Shown in pieces: positions 34,198-41,313 of a stretch of 43,091 nt of DNA. The stretch is from positions 1 to 43,091 of the forward strand of contig CANJQZ010000001.1 of NCBI GenBank assembly GCA_947476515.1, given 5' to 3'. The stretch comes from Flavobacteriales bacterium. GTDB lineage: Bacteria > Bacteroidota > Bacteroidia > Flavobacteriales_D > Crocinitomicaceae. The notes under the pieces are model-generated. The model worked only from the letters and a program-made list of their open reading frames with translations. It searched no databases and had not been told where the DNA came from. Numbering within the stretch: the stretch's first letter is position 1; every line of letters starts with the position of its first letter. Position numbers and translations under genes: made by a program.

Positions 34198-35885
34198 TTA
34201 TTTTTAAATTGACATTCCTTTTTTAGATTTTCAAGTTCCATTTTAATTTTCAAAGAAGCTAAATTTTTAGTTAATGCATTGGCAAACATTTTATTTGCAG
34301 CACTCGAATTTCCTTTCTTTAAATAATACTTACCTAACATTTCAAATGTCACAAAAGATTCCTTATTGTTGTTGACAAATTCCTTTATTTCATGTGATGA
34401 TAACTTTAAATCAGTACCAAATAAAAGAAATTGACTGATTCGTTTTTTAGTGGCTTTAAAGGCTTTAAATTTCTTATATTCCTTAGAAAATAAAAATTCA
34501 GAAGAACTCAAACGATGCGTAATGGTTCCTTTCTTCGATTCAAATGTTTTATTTAAATCGTAACCAATAAATTCCCCTAATTGATAATTGCTTGTTGAAA
34601 TATAGAACATGGAACTTTTCGGCAAAATAATTACACTATGATGTGCAATTAACTGATTTATAGCGCGTGGATTTCCCATTCCTAAAGTATCATTCTTAAA
34701 ACCATTTTGATCTCTTAAGATGGATAAAACATTATTGAGAGAGAAAACATTGCGGGCAGATAACAACTCTCCTACTCTATTAAAACGAAACTTACTATCA
34801 CTTTCCTTAATATTTGAAATATTTACCTTGTCGTTAATAAAAGTAGCGGATTGATAATGATTGGAACAAACTAATTTACTTTGTTTAGAATCATACACAC
34901 CCAATTTGGTCGGTGATTTTTCTATTAAAACAGCTCTTTTGTCCAATGAAGAACCAATCATAAGCGTTTCAGAAACAAAAGTATGCCTCTTTTTTGCAAT
35001 AGCAACAGCTTCCTCAATTGTTGAAGCATATTGTAAAATTTCACGCGCTAAAATTGAAATTGGCATTTTTGCCCCACTTGGCAAATCAGATTTAGAGGCA
35101 TTAATTGTAACACTTAATCCCTTTTCATTCAGGCCAGATAATACGCCTGTAAATCCTGCCCATGAATAAGAAGCAAAACTAAATCCCTTTGATGGATTAA
35201 CAAACAATATCAACTTATCGTGAGCAAATTCATCTCCCACATAAAAATCAAAGTTTCTTCCAATCATCAAATTACTGTCTGCAGTCAGCTCATCTTTCAA
35301 TGCAAAAGAAGTACATCCAACAATGCTATAATCATTTAATGCATGACCAATGTCATGGGCAGCATGATAGTTTAATATTCTAGTGTATTTTGAAGCGATA
35401 TAATCATAACGACTAGAAAAATATTGAGAAATTCCATAAATTTCTTGTTGATTTTCTAAGGGTATGTTTTTTGGTAATTCAGAAATAAACAAACCTATAA
35501 ACAAGCGTAAAAATTGTTGCATAAAATTGCTAGGGACAAAATTATTTATTTGATTAACAAAAATATCCTCTTGTCTTTGAATCAATTCTTTTGATAATTC
35601 ACCATAAATAAGGCCTCTTTCATAAGGATCACCTTCGATGTACATCTCCCAAATGCCGAATTCGTTTTTTTTAAGATAATTATTTTTTAAGACATAATGA
35701 TTATCTGAAATCTTAATGCGCTTACCGATATTAAAATGCTCAACAATTGGAGGATCAATTTCTGCATTTAATATTAAATATAAGATTGCAAGGCATAATA
35801 CAAAGAATATTTGTTCTATTGAGATTAAGATGAATGTTATAACATATCTTAAAATCAAATTAACATAAAATAATACTCTACTCAT
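34194..35885 (-). CDS. Membrane-anchored C45-family acyltransferase/hydrolase
   Basis: The 563-residue protein has N-terminal hydrophobic helices (about residues 5-40). A C45 (isopenicillin N acyltransferase-like, Ntn-hydrolase) region follows with Cys191 in YSIVGCTSFALKD and the conserved GRNFDFYVGDE. After that come TGVLSGLNEKGLSVTINAS and a long C-terminal extension with TPR-like helices (GKYYLKKGNSSAANKMFANAL). C45 enzymes normally need cleavage before the catalytic Cys; here the Cys is internal, so activation by processing is expected. It is one of the candidates for forming the ester of polyene and resorcinol, or for amide chemistry. A TTG start at 35912 is possible, but the ATG at 35885 is preferred. 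Confidence 0.8.
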   Translation of the reverse strand: MSRVLFYVNLILRYVITFILISIEQIFFVLCLAILYLILNAEIDPPIVEHFNIGKRIKISDNHYVLKNNYLKKNEFGIWEMYIEGDPYERGLIYGELSKELIQRQEDIFVNQINNFVPSNFMQQFLRLFIGLFISELPKNIPLENQQEIYGISQYFSSRYDYIASKYTRILNYHAAHDIGHALNDYSIVGCTSFALKDELTADSNLMIGRNFDFYVGDEFAHDKLILFVNPSKGFSFASYSWAGFTGVLSGLNEKGLSVTINASKSDLPSGAKMPISILAREILQYASTIEEAVAIAKKRHTFVSETLMIGSSLDKRAVLIEKSPTKLGVYDSKQSKLVCSNHYQSATFINDKVNISNIKESDSKFRFNRVGELLSARNVFSLNNVLSILRDQNGFKNDTLGMGNPRAINQLIAHHSVIILPKSSMFYISTSNYQLGEFIGYDLNKTFESKKGTITHRLSSSEFLFSKEYKKFKAFKATKKRISQFLLFGTDLKLSSHEIKEFVNNNKESFVTFEMLGKYYLKKGNSSAANKMFANALTKNLASLKIKMELENLKKECQFKNK

Positions 35886-36185
35886 CTTGTTGCAAAAATA
35901 CGCTATTAACAAAAATTCTCACTACGGTTTACTAATAAATATAATGTTCTCAGAGAAGCTATTTAAAGGAAATGTATACATTTTCCTCAATAGATTTGAA
36001 GCATAAAAAAGGGAATTTTTCAATATTACATTCCTTATGTCACTCCTGAATATTACATTGAAGAAGTGAAAAGTAGGTTAAATTAAATACCTGAATTCAG
36101 ACAGCCAAATCAGCAAAAAAAATCAAGCATCTATACTGATGTTATTGACCAGAACTAAAATATTAATTTCTATTAAAATGAATGA
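35886..36185. other. 300-base intergenic stretch with a broken open frame
   Basis: The stretch lies upstream of the C45 gene and downstream of the lipoprotein gene at 36186-36860. On the plus strand, 36021-36158 can be read as two short open pieces separated by a TAA at 36084-36086 (one includes IPYVTPEYYIEEV). They could be a remnant of an old gene but match nothing I recognise. No RNA gene or strong terminator is seen. Confidence 0.35.
35893..35900 (-). promoter_or_regulatory. Candidate -7 element for the C45-ligase transcript
   Basis: On the minus strand TATTTTTG matches TAnnTTTG and lies seven bases before the ATG at 35885. No TTTG box stands at the proper distance upstream. As with the element before 24100, it would give a nearly leaderless message, so support is weak. 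Confidence 0.3.
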
Positions 36186-36860
36186 TTAACTGGCTAGAAA
36201 AGACAAGATAAATAAGAACAAGCCTGCACCTAATGTTACTAAACCTGCAACCAAGAACGCCGAATTATAAGATGACTGCAGGTAAGTCCCTGTATAAGCA
36301 TCATAATAGATATTACCCGCATTGAAGATCCAAAGCCAGAATGAAATTATCAATAAAACCAAAGAAACACCTGTCAAAATAATAGCAAGCTTAAGAATTA
36401 TAGACATTCTCCTTCTAGGGGTAAGCGCTTTAAATTTTTTGATTTTTGAGACTTCTTTCTTAATCTCACTTTTAATTGTCGATTTCGACATCTTGTTGAT
36501 TTCTCTTAAAGTCAACTGTTTGTCTAGAGGAGCAATAATTTGAATTTCACTACCCTCAAGATTCACTTCTGAATTTTCGTTATCAATATTTAAATCACCT
36601 GATTTATTACTTGATGCTTCAGCAGTAATGTTACCTTCAAAATTGTTGGTGCTTAAGGACTTGTTTTCAGCTTCTACATAAACATTAGATTCATTTAAAT
36701 CCATATTTGCTGTTTCGAAACTGTTGTTATTTGCAGCTGATTTATGTTTAAATTCTACGAAATAACCATTTTTATCAATACGCTTATGAAGGGTACAAGA
36801 AGAAATAAAAAGTAATGATAAAATTAATACCAGTGAATTGTTAATGCATTTAAGAGCCAT
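36186..36860 (-). CDS. Lipoprotein with two C-terminal membrane helices, function unknown
   Basis: The 224-residue protein has a lipobox-like LLFISSC with Cys22 after a hydrophobic leader, and then a basic segment HKRIDKNGYFVEFKHK. A low-complexity Asn/Glu/Ser-rich middle follows (about residues 40-105), then a lysine-rich helix (TIKSEIKKEVSKIKKF). Two hydrophobic helices come last (about 151-174 and 197-223). Similar small proteins with a GYFVEFKHK-type start occur in Bacteroidota without a known role. It has a good upstream promoter and stands alone. It is probably not part of the pigment pathway. Confidence 0.7.
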   Translation of the reverse strand: MALKCINNSLVLILSLLFISSCTLHKRIDKNGYFVEFKHKSAANNNSFETANMDLNESNVYVEAENKSLSTNNFEGNITAEASSNKSGDLNIDNENSEVNLEGSEIQIIAPLDKQLTLREINKMSKSTIKSEIKKEVSKIKKFKALTPRRRMSIILKLAIILTGVSLVLLIISFWLWIFNAGNIYYDAYTGTYLQSSYNSAFLVAGLVTLGAGLFLFILSFLAS

Positions 36861-37171
36861 AATAAAAGATTTAATTAATGTTTACTTTCAAAAATACCTA
36901 AAAAGTAGCAATAAATTCAAAATAGAACTTAAATAAATTAATATTTTCCTATATAATTTAATTAAATTGACTTTCTAAAGTATAATTACTTTTTTACAAA
37001 AAAGCCGTCCTTAAAATAAATAAGCATTTTCCAACTATACAAATTAGAAGAAATTTCAACTTAGTTCAACTTTTGACTACATGATATTAAGCAATAAGAG
37101 TAACGAAATTTAGAAAAATCATTATGAAGGAAGTATGACGCAACAGCTACCTAACTTTAATATACTTTCCT
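36861..37171. other. 311-base divergent intergenic region
   Basis: The region separates the lipoprotein gene (minus) from the putative metallopeptidase gene (plus). It is very AT-rich and holds the lipoprotein promoter at 36889-36921. I see no RNA gene. A TAACTTTA at about 37152-37159 is a near miss to the -7 consensus for the plus-strand gene. Confidence 0.5.
36889..36921 (-). promoter_or_regulatory. Bacteroidota-type promoter of the 36860 lipoprotein gene
   Basis: On the minus strand there is a TTTG box (36921-36918), then 21 bases, then TATTTTTG (36896-36889), fitting the TTTG / TAnnTTTG promoter of Bacteroidota. It ends 28 bases before the ATG at 36860, leaving a short normal leader. It is the best promoter match I found in the window. 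Confidence 0.55.
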
Positions 37172-38113
37172 ATGTTTCGTTCCTACGGATATATCATAGT
37201 TTTAGTTGGTTATTCTGGATTTGCATTTTCGCAACTTTCCCAAGATTGGGCGATGAGTCAACTGTTATCTTATTCAAGCACAGGTTATGATATTGTAAAT
37301 CAATTTCATAAAAATGGGAGATCCATTTCCTATGGTGGAAACTCCACCTCTTCCAGTATGCATCATTTGGAATTTTGTGAATTAAAAGATGTCAAAAGCT
37401 TTTTAAATTCAATATCTACAACGGTTCATGAAACAACCCATGCTTTTGATAGCCAAATTCCCTATATGCGCTCAAAACAAGGGGAAAATATCCCTAACTT
37501 ATCTAAATCAGAAGGCTTTTATATCAATGAATTCCTTAGTTACAGCTATAATTACCCTAGCACTAAGCTATTCCCTAGTATTGAATTAGCGCATGCAATT
37601 CCAGAATCACTTCAAACCTTAAGGTATAAAACATACATTATCGCACAGCCCTCACAATCAACTCAAAGCAGTGGCATTATAGGCTTAATGGAAGAATTTA
37701 ATGCCTATTATCATGGAACAAAGGTCATTTATGATCTCTACCCATTATTTCAGCAGGAATATACAACAAGTGTTTATTGGGCCTGGCCAACTAGCTTCAT
37801 TAGTAACGCTGATGCATTCTACGAGTTCGACTTCTTTATTAAAGAATATCTTCTTTATGCTAAAACAAACCATCCCGAACTTTATGAGGAATTGCATAAC
37901 GATTATACCTTCAGGACTATTTATCAAACAATTAGAAAACAATTTAAAGAATTAATCACACAATATGAAAAAAAGTATGATGTACTTACCAAAACCAAAT
38001 ATGGAGGAGTGACAACAAATAAACACAGTGAAATTTATACTGTACTTTCAAAGCAAATTGAATCTGAAAGATACCAAGTAATCGTTGCGGATTTTCTTGG
38101 ACAAGTCAATTAA
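37172..38113 (+). CDS. Exported protein with an HExxH motif, putative zinc metallopeptidase
   Basis: The 313-residue protein has a likely signal peptide (IIVLVGYSGFAFS, cleavage about residue 20). It has the zinc-binding motif HETTH at residues 86-90 in TTVHETTHAFDSQ, and MEEFNAYYHG at 173-182 offers Glu174 or Glu175 as a third ligand, the arrangement of gluzincins. A tyrosine/serine-rich first third and a helical C-terminal third (YEELHNDYTFRTIYQTI) make up the rest. I do not recognise the family. The motif and spacing suggest a secreted peptidase, but a single HExxH can occur by chance, so function is a hypothesis. It ends about 220 bases before a bidirectional terminator. Confidence 0.7.
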   Translation: MFRSYGYIIVLVGYSGFAFSQLSQDWAMSQLLSYSSTGYDIVNQFHKNGRSISYGGNSTSSSMHHLEFCELKDVKSFLNSISTTVHETTHAFDSQIPYMRSKQGENIPNLSKSEGFYINEFLSYSYNYPSTKLFPSIELAHAIPESLQTLRYKTYIIAQPSQSTQSSGIIGLMEEFNAYYHGTKVIYDLYPLFQQEYTTSVYWAWPTSFISNADAFYEFDFFIKEYLLYAKTNHPELYEELHNDYTFRTIYQTIRKQFKELITQYEKKYDVLTKTKYGGVTTNKHSEIYTVLSKQIESERYQVIVADFLGQVN

Positions 38114-38332
38114 GAGTGCTTTTAAAATCAAAAAGTTTTTACAGGGAGGCTCCTGAGGGTGATTGGATAAAAACAAATTTATGCTTCGGATTTTGGGTGG
38201 AAATTTATTATAAAAGGTGATGTTTGCTAACACTGGTTTAGCTCCTCTCGATACAACCCCAGCGAATTAGGGGATAATTAGGTGCTTATCTCAAGCATAT
38301 ATGGCTCACAATGAGTCCTTGATTATAAAAAC

Positions 38333-38364
38333 AAAAAACCTACTATGCAAATAGTAGGTTTTTT
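38333..38364. terminator. Bidirectional terminator with a GCAA tetraloop
   Basis: A perfect 14-bp stem, six A then CCTACTAT on the left and ATAGTAGG then six T on the right, encloses the loop GCAA, a GNRA tetraloop. The A and T tracts allow it to work on both strands. It sits between the plus-strand gene ending at 38113 and the minus-strand lipoprotein gene ending at 38385, closer to the latter. Confidence 0.88.
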
Positions 38365-38384
38365 AAGTTTAGACTTTTTTGGTA

Positions 38385-38699
38385 TTAATACAATTCCATT
38401 GTAGTACATCCTTCGGTAACATTAACAGTACCCGACCACGAATTAGTTCCATCACCTGCAGTATAATTATAAGAGCCAGTTTCTAAGTGACTAAAAACAG
38501 CAGAACCCGAAGCTCCACAAGCAGGAGCAGAAGCATATTCGCTTGAAATATTTGAAGATACCCCATTAAGGTCAACTACTGTAATACTAAAACCGCTTCC
38601 TGTTTTCTGCCAAAAAGTAACATCACCATATTTTGTTTTCCGGCAAGAAGACAATAGGATTACTGATAAAATTGATAATAATAATAGTGTTTTTTTCAT
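38385..38699 (-). CDS. Small lipoprotein of unknown function
   Basis: The 104-residue protein has a KK start, a hydrophobic stretch and the lipobox ILLSSC (about residues 14-19), so it is likely lipidated. The mature part is beta-rich with GDVTFWQKTGSGFSITVVDLNG, a SAPACGASGSAVF cysteine region and a late GTVNVTEGCTTMELY. Cys57 and Cys99 (about) could form a disulfide. Proteins with this VTFW...V.lnG pattern are frequent in Bacteroidota and carry no known function. It ends 20 bases from the bidirectional terminator. Confidence 0.75.
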   Translation of the reverse strand: MKKTLLLLSILSVILLSSCRKTKYGDVTFWQKTGSGFSITVVDLNGVSSNISSEYASAPACGASGSAVFSHLETGSYNYTAGDGTNSWSGTVNVTEGCTTMELY

Positions 38700-38923
38700 T
38701 TGTAAATAAATTAAATAATCCTTACTCTTTAGGCTTTTCAGGAACCGCCATTTTTATTTTTTCTATTTAGGTTTTTTCTTCATTTCAAAATTTACTTCAC
38801 TTAGTGGCTTGATTTAAGCACCTGTTGGTTTGTCTACTAGCATATAACCCCACATCAATGTCAACAAATTTACCCAAGCCATATCGTATTAATTTTGAAG
38901 TTAATAGTCTTATAAAAAATATT

Positions 38924-39322
38924 TTATTCTATTCCATCAAAGTATTCTCCTACCATCATTTCAGGTAACTTTAATTTTGTTGTGATTTTTTTCAATTCCT
39001 TAATATAGTTAGCTATTGCGTTTGGATTATGTGGTATTCTGAAAGACAAAGTTGTGATACCGTCTTTAAATGTAGCCTCAACTTGACAATAAAACTCAAA
39101 AGGATTTATTCTTCCAACATTTTGCCATAATGTTACCTTTCCATGACTTGCATTAGCTTCATAATCTCTACTTCCCCAATTCGCTTCTCTTCCGGCTTCT
39201 TTGCATTTGTTCAATGCTTCTGTGATAGAAGTTTTTGAAGTAATTGTAACTTTCGCAACTTTTTGTGCATTTGCAACCCCGAATGTTAGCAACATTGTTG
39301 CCATAAAAATTATTGATTTCAT
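38924..39322 (-). CDS. Exported protein of unknown function
   Basis: The 132-residue product begins with a clear signal peptide (MKSIIFMATMLLTFGVANAQ, cleavage after ANA at about residue 19). The mature protein is small and mixed alpha/beta, with HGKVTLWQNVGRINPFEFYC, a single Cys in mid-sequence and an acidic end. I do not recognise the family. It stands alone on the minus strand; the 224 bases between it and the lipoprotein gene downstream hold nothing I can name. Confidence 0.7.
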   Translation of the reverse strand: MKSIIFMATMLLTFGVANAQKVAKVTITSKTSITEALNKCKEAGREANWGSRDYEANASHGKVTLWQNVGRINPFEFYCQVEATFKDGITTLSFRIPHNPNAIANYIKELKKITTKLKLPEMMVGEYFDGIE

Positions 39323-39424
39323 TTTTATTTTTTTTTAGGTCCCTACTTACATCACATTTCGGATTGTGCGCCATTTGCATGGTTTCTATACTCCATTAAT
39401 TGAACCAAAAATAACAAATAATTT

Positions 39425-39452
39425 AATAACACGAAATATATTTCGTGTTATT
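39425..39452. promoter_or_regulatory. Perfect 28-bp palindrome, probable operator of the XRE regulator
   Basis: Every base from 39425 to 39438 pairs with 39452 back to 39439. The core is ACGAAATATATTTCGT, with AT-rich ends. It lies 27 bases before the preferred start of the helix-turn-helix gene on the plus strand. A dyad of this length with a 16-bp core is what a dimeric Cro/CI-type repressor would bind, so autoregulation is likely. It lacks a T-tract beyond TTTTTT at 39451-39456, and its AT-rich stem makes a terminator less convincing. Confidence 0.65.
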
Positions 39453-39479
39453 TTTTCTGTTAATAGTTCACTTTTGATT

Positions 39480-39719
39480 GTGATTAAGAAAATTGATATT
39501 GAGTTAAAGAATATAGGTCAAAGAATAAAGGAAATCAGGGGTGAAAAAAAGCTAACTCAAAGCAGTTTAGCTTCACTTTGCGATATAGATGTTAGGACAA
39601 TTCAACTCATTGAAAAAGGATCTATGAATATGAGCTTGAAGGTATTTTTTGCACTTTCAGAAGCATTAGAAGTTTCTCCTGAAGAACTTTTTAGACTTAA
39701 AGGAGGAAATATTAGTTAA
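39480..39719 (+). CDS. XRE-family helix-turn-helix regulator with a non-ATG start
   Basis: The protein (about 79 residues) is a single Cro/CI-type domain. GQRIKEIRGEKKLTQSSLASLCDIDVRTIQLIEKG covers helices 1-4, with the recognition helix at DVRTIQLIE; FFALSEALEVSPEELF is helix 5. There is no ATG in frame ahead of the domain. GTG at 39480 or TTG at 39474 fit best; the GTG at 39366 would place the palindrome inside the coding region. Length and form fit a stand-alone repressor or the antitoxin half of a toxin-antitoxin pair, but no toxin gene is seen beside it. Confidence 0.75.
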   Translation: MIKKIDIELKNIGQRIKEIRGEKKLTQSSLASLCDIDVRTIQLIEKGSMNMSLKVFFALSEALEVSPEELFRLKGGNIS

Positions 39720-40059
39720 CTTCCCTCTTTTTGTGACCTTACTTCCCAGTTTGGAAGTAACTACTGAGCCCAAATCTGTGTTTCACATTTGTATAAGCCT
39801 CGCCTGAAGGCATTGATAATGCTATAGAATTGCTTTCTGTATCTCCAAGAAAGCACCACGATCCTGAATTAAAATCAAAATACGACAGTGAACTCATTGA
39901 GCATATTGATTTTAAATAAAATAGGTATCTTTATTTTTTAAGGGATTTTTATAGAACGCCAAAAAGTATACTAACTGAACCTATAACAAACAGCTCATTT
40001 GTAGACTATCGATTAAAGTGCTGAAAGAAAATTAATAAACCTACTAAGACAACATCACT
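39720..40059. other. 340-base stretch with a possible gene remnant
   Basis: No full gene is seen. On the plus strand the frame 39797-39919 is open for 40 codons, encoding a protein-like SPEGIDNAIELLSVSPRKHHDP piece and ending at TAA, but it lacks any start codon. It could be the tail of a lost gene, possibly a partner of the XRE regulator. The remaining bases show no RNA gene, repeat or strong terminator. Confidence 0.35.
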
Positions 40060-41226
40060 ATGGCAGACTTATACCCACTTTCAAAAGAAGAATTTGAAAT
40101 ATTATATGACAAAGCTTGGGAATACGGCTGGGTATATGGTAAATTTTTTCAGGAATTATATGATGAATACCTAGTAAACTGGGTGTACTTTGTCGATTAC
40201 CTTGATGTTCTTAAAGGTGCAGATGAAGAAGAAAGAATGTACGCAAGAGTTCAGAAAAAATTTGTTATTGTTTATGCAAAAAATCAACAACCAATTTTAA
40301 TTGAAGCAGGAGATTTTTATTTTGATCTTTTCAAAAAAAAAGAAGTTGAACAGGCAGTAACTGAAATTAATGTTGAAATTCTAATAGGCGAAGCACCTCC
40401 TTTTTGGAAAGGAAATGATAAAAATAAGGATAAATCATATTTTTATAATCCCTTGCAAACAAATAATAGTCCTTGGTTAAATGGTCCTGCAAATTGGAAG
40501 AGTTTAGAAAATAAATTTACTACTTCACTAAAAAATCAGGTCGAAATAAAAATTGAAAAGTTAAAATTATTAGCCAAAAAAAAAGTTGTTTTAATTGATT
40601 TTTTGCCCTTTCCAATTATTCAAAATACTAAAGTAAGGCAAAATATTTCTGGTGGTTTCTCATATCTTTTGAGTAATTATTTTATTTCTAAGTATAATGA
40701 AATTACTTGCTATATCCTCAATTCGAAAGAAAAAGAAATTAACTTTAAACATGGGTTTGTTGCCACGACATACACTTCATTACAGTTTATTTTTGATAAT
40801 TCTTTTGATAATAGTGCTATTGATTTTAGAAAAACAATACTAAACAGCCCAATAAATGATTTTGTGGATATTGGTAAATTGAACTTTGGCGAATTAAATA
40901 AGATGATTATAACATTTAAAAACAAAGAAAAGATATTGAAAACAAGTAAAATAAAAAGATCTCGAGAAATTACTCCTCTGTTTAAGTTCATATATGAACT
41001 TCATACTAGTAATAAATTTAATATTGCAAATACTGATATTAATAATACTATAGATGAATTGAACACTATTGGATTGAATATGAAATGCCCCATATTTATG
41101 GTTGAGGGTGGATCAGTTAATATGAGTAAGTCTTTTTTTAATTCAATAAATAGCAGTTTAAGAAAAAAGGAAATAAAAAAAATTAATTCAGATTTAATTG
41201 AGAATAATAATGAAATTGATGAGTAA
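40060..41226 (+). CDS. Unknown protein, 388 residues, with a GEAPP motif
   Basis: The protein lacks a signal peptide and membrane helices and is lysine- and asparagine-rich. The most conserved-looking part is VEILIGEAPPFWKGNDKN at about residues 105-122, then YFYNPLQTNNSPWLNGPANW and KKKVVLIDFLPFPI. The GEAPP step followed by aromatic residues vaguely recalls the GEAPG motif of uracil-DNA glycosylase-like folds, but the rest gives no support, so this is no more than a lead. The C-terminal 100 residues are mostly polar helices. It lies between the XRE gene and the DUF2779 gene on the same strand, 87 bases before the latter. Confidence 0.6.
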   Translation: MADLYPLSKEEFEILYDKAWEYGWVYGKFFQELYDEYLVNWVYFVDYLDVLKGADEEERMYARVQKKFVIVYAKNQQPILIEAGDFYFDLFKKKEVEQAVTEINVEILIGEAPPFWKGNDKNKDKSYFYNPLQTNNSPWLNGPANWKSLENKFTTSLKNQVEIKIEKLKLLAKKKVVLIDFLPFPIIQNTKVRQNISGGFSYLLSNYFISKYNEITCYILNSKEKEINFKHGFVATTYTSLQFIFDNSFDNSAIDFRKTILNSPINDFVDIGKLNFGELNKMIITFKNKEKILKTSKIKRSREITPLFKFIYELHTSNKFNIANTDINNTIDELNTIGLNMKCPIFMVEGGSVNMSKSFFNSINSSLRKKEIKKINSDLIENNNEIDE

Positions 41227-41313
41227 CATAATAAATTTTAATTAATTTATTTGAAATCAATCTCCACAACAATTTTGCATACCTAAAACATTTCTTCGTT
41301 AAAAACATAACTA

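Noticed and set aside
34861..35169. 102-codon plus-strand open frame inside the C45 gene
   Set aside because: It covers the conserved part of the C45 domain in antisense, so its length is a by-product of the constrained coding strand.
36021..36158. Interrupted plus-strand reading frame that might be a transposase or other gene remnant
   Set aside because: It contains an internal stop, is under 50 codons in total and matches no motif I know; it is noted only as intergenic content.
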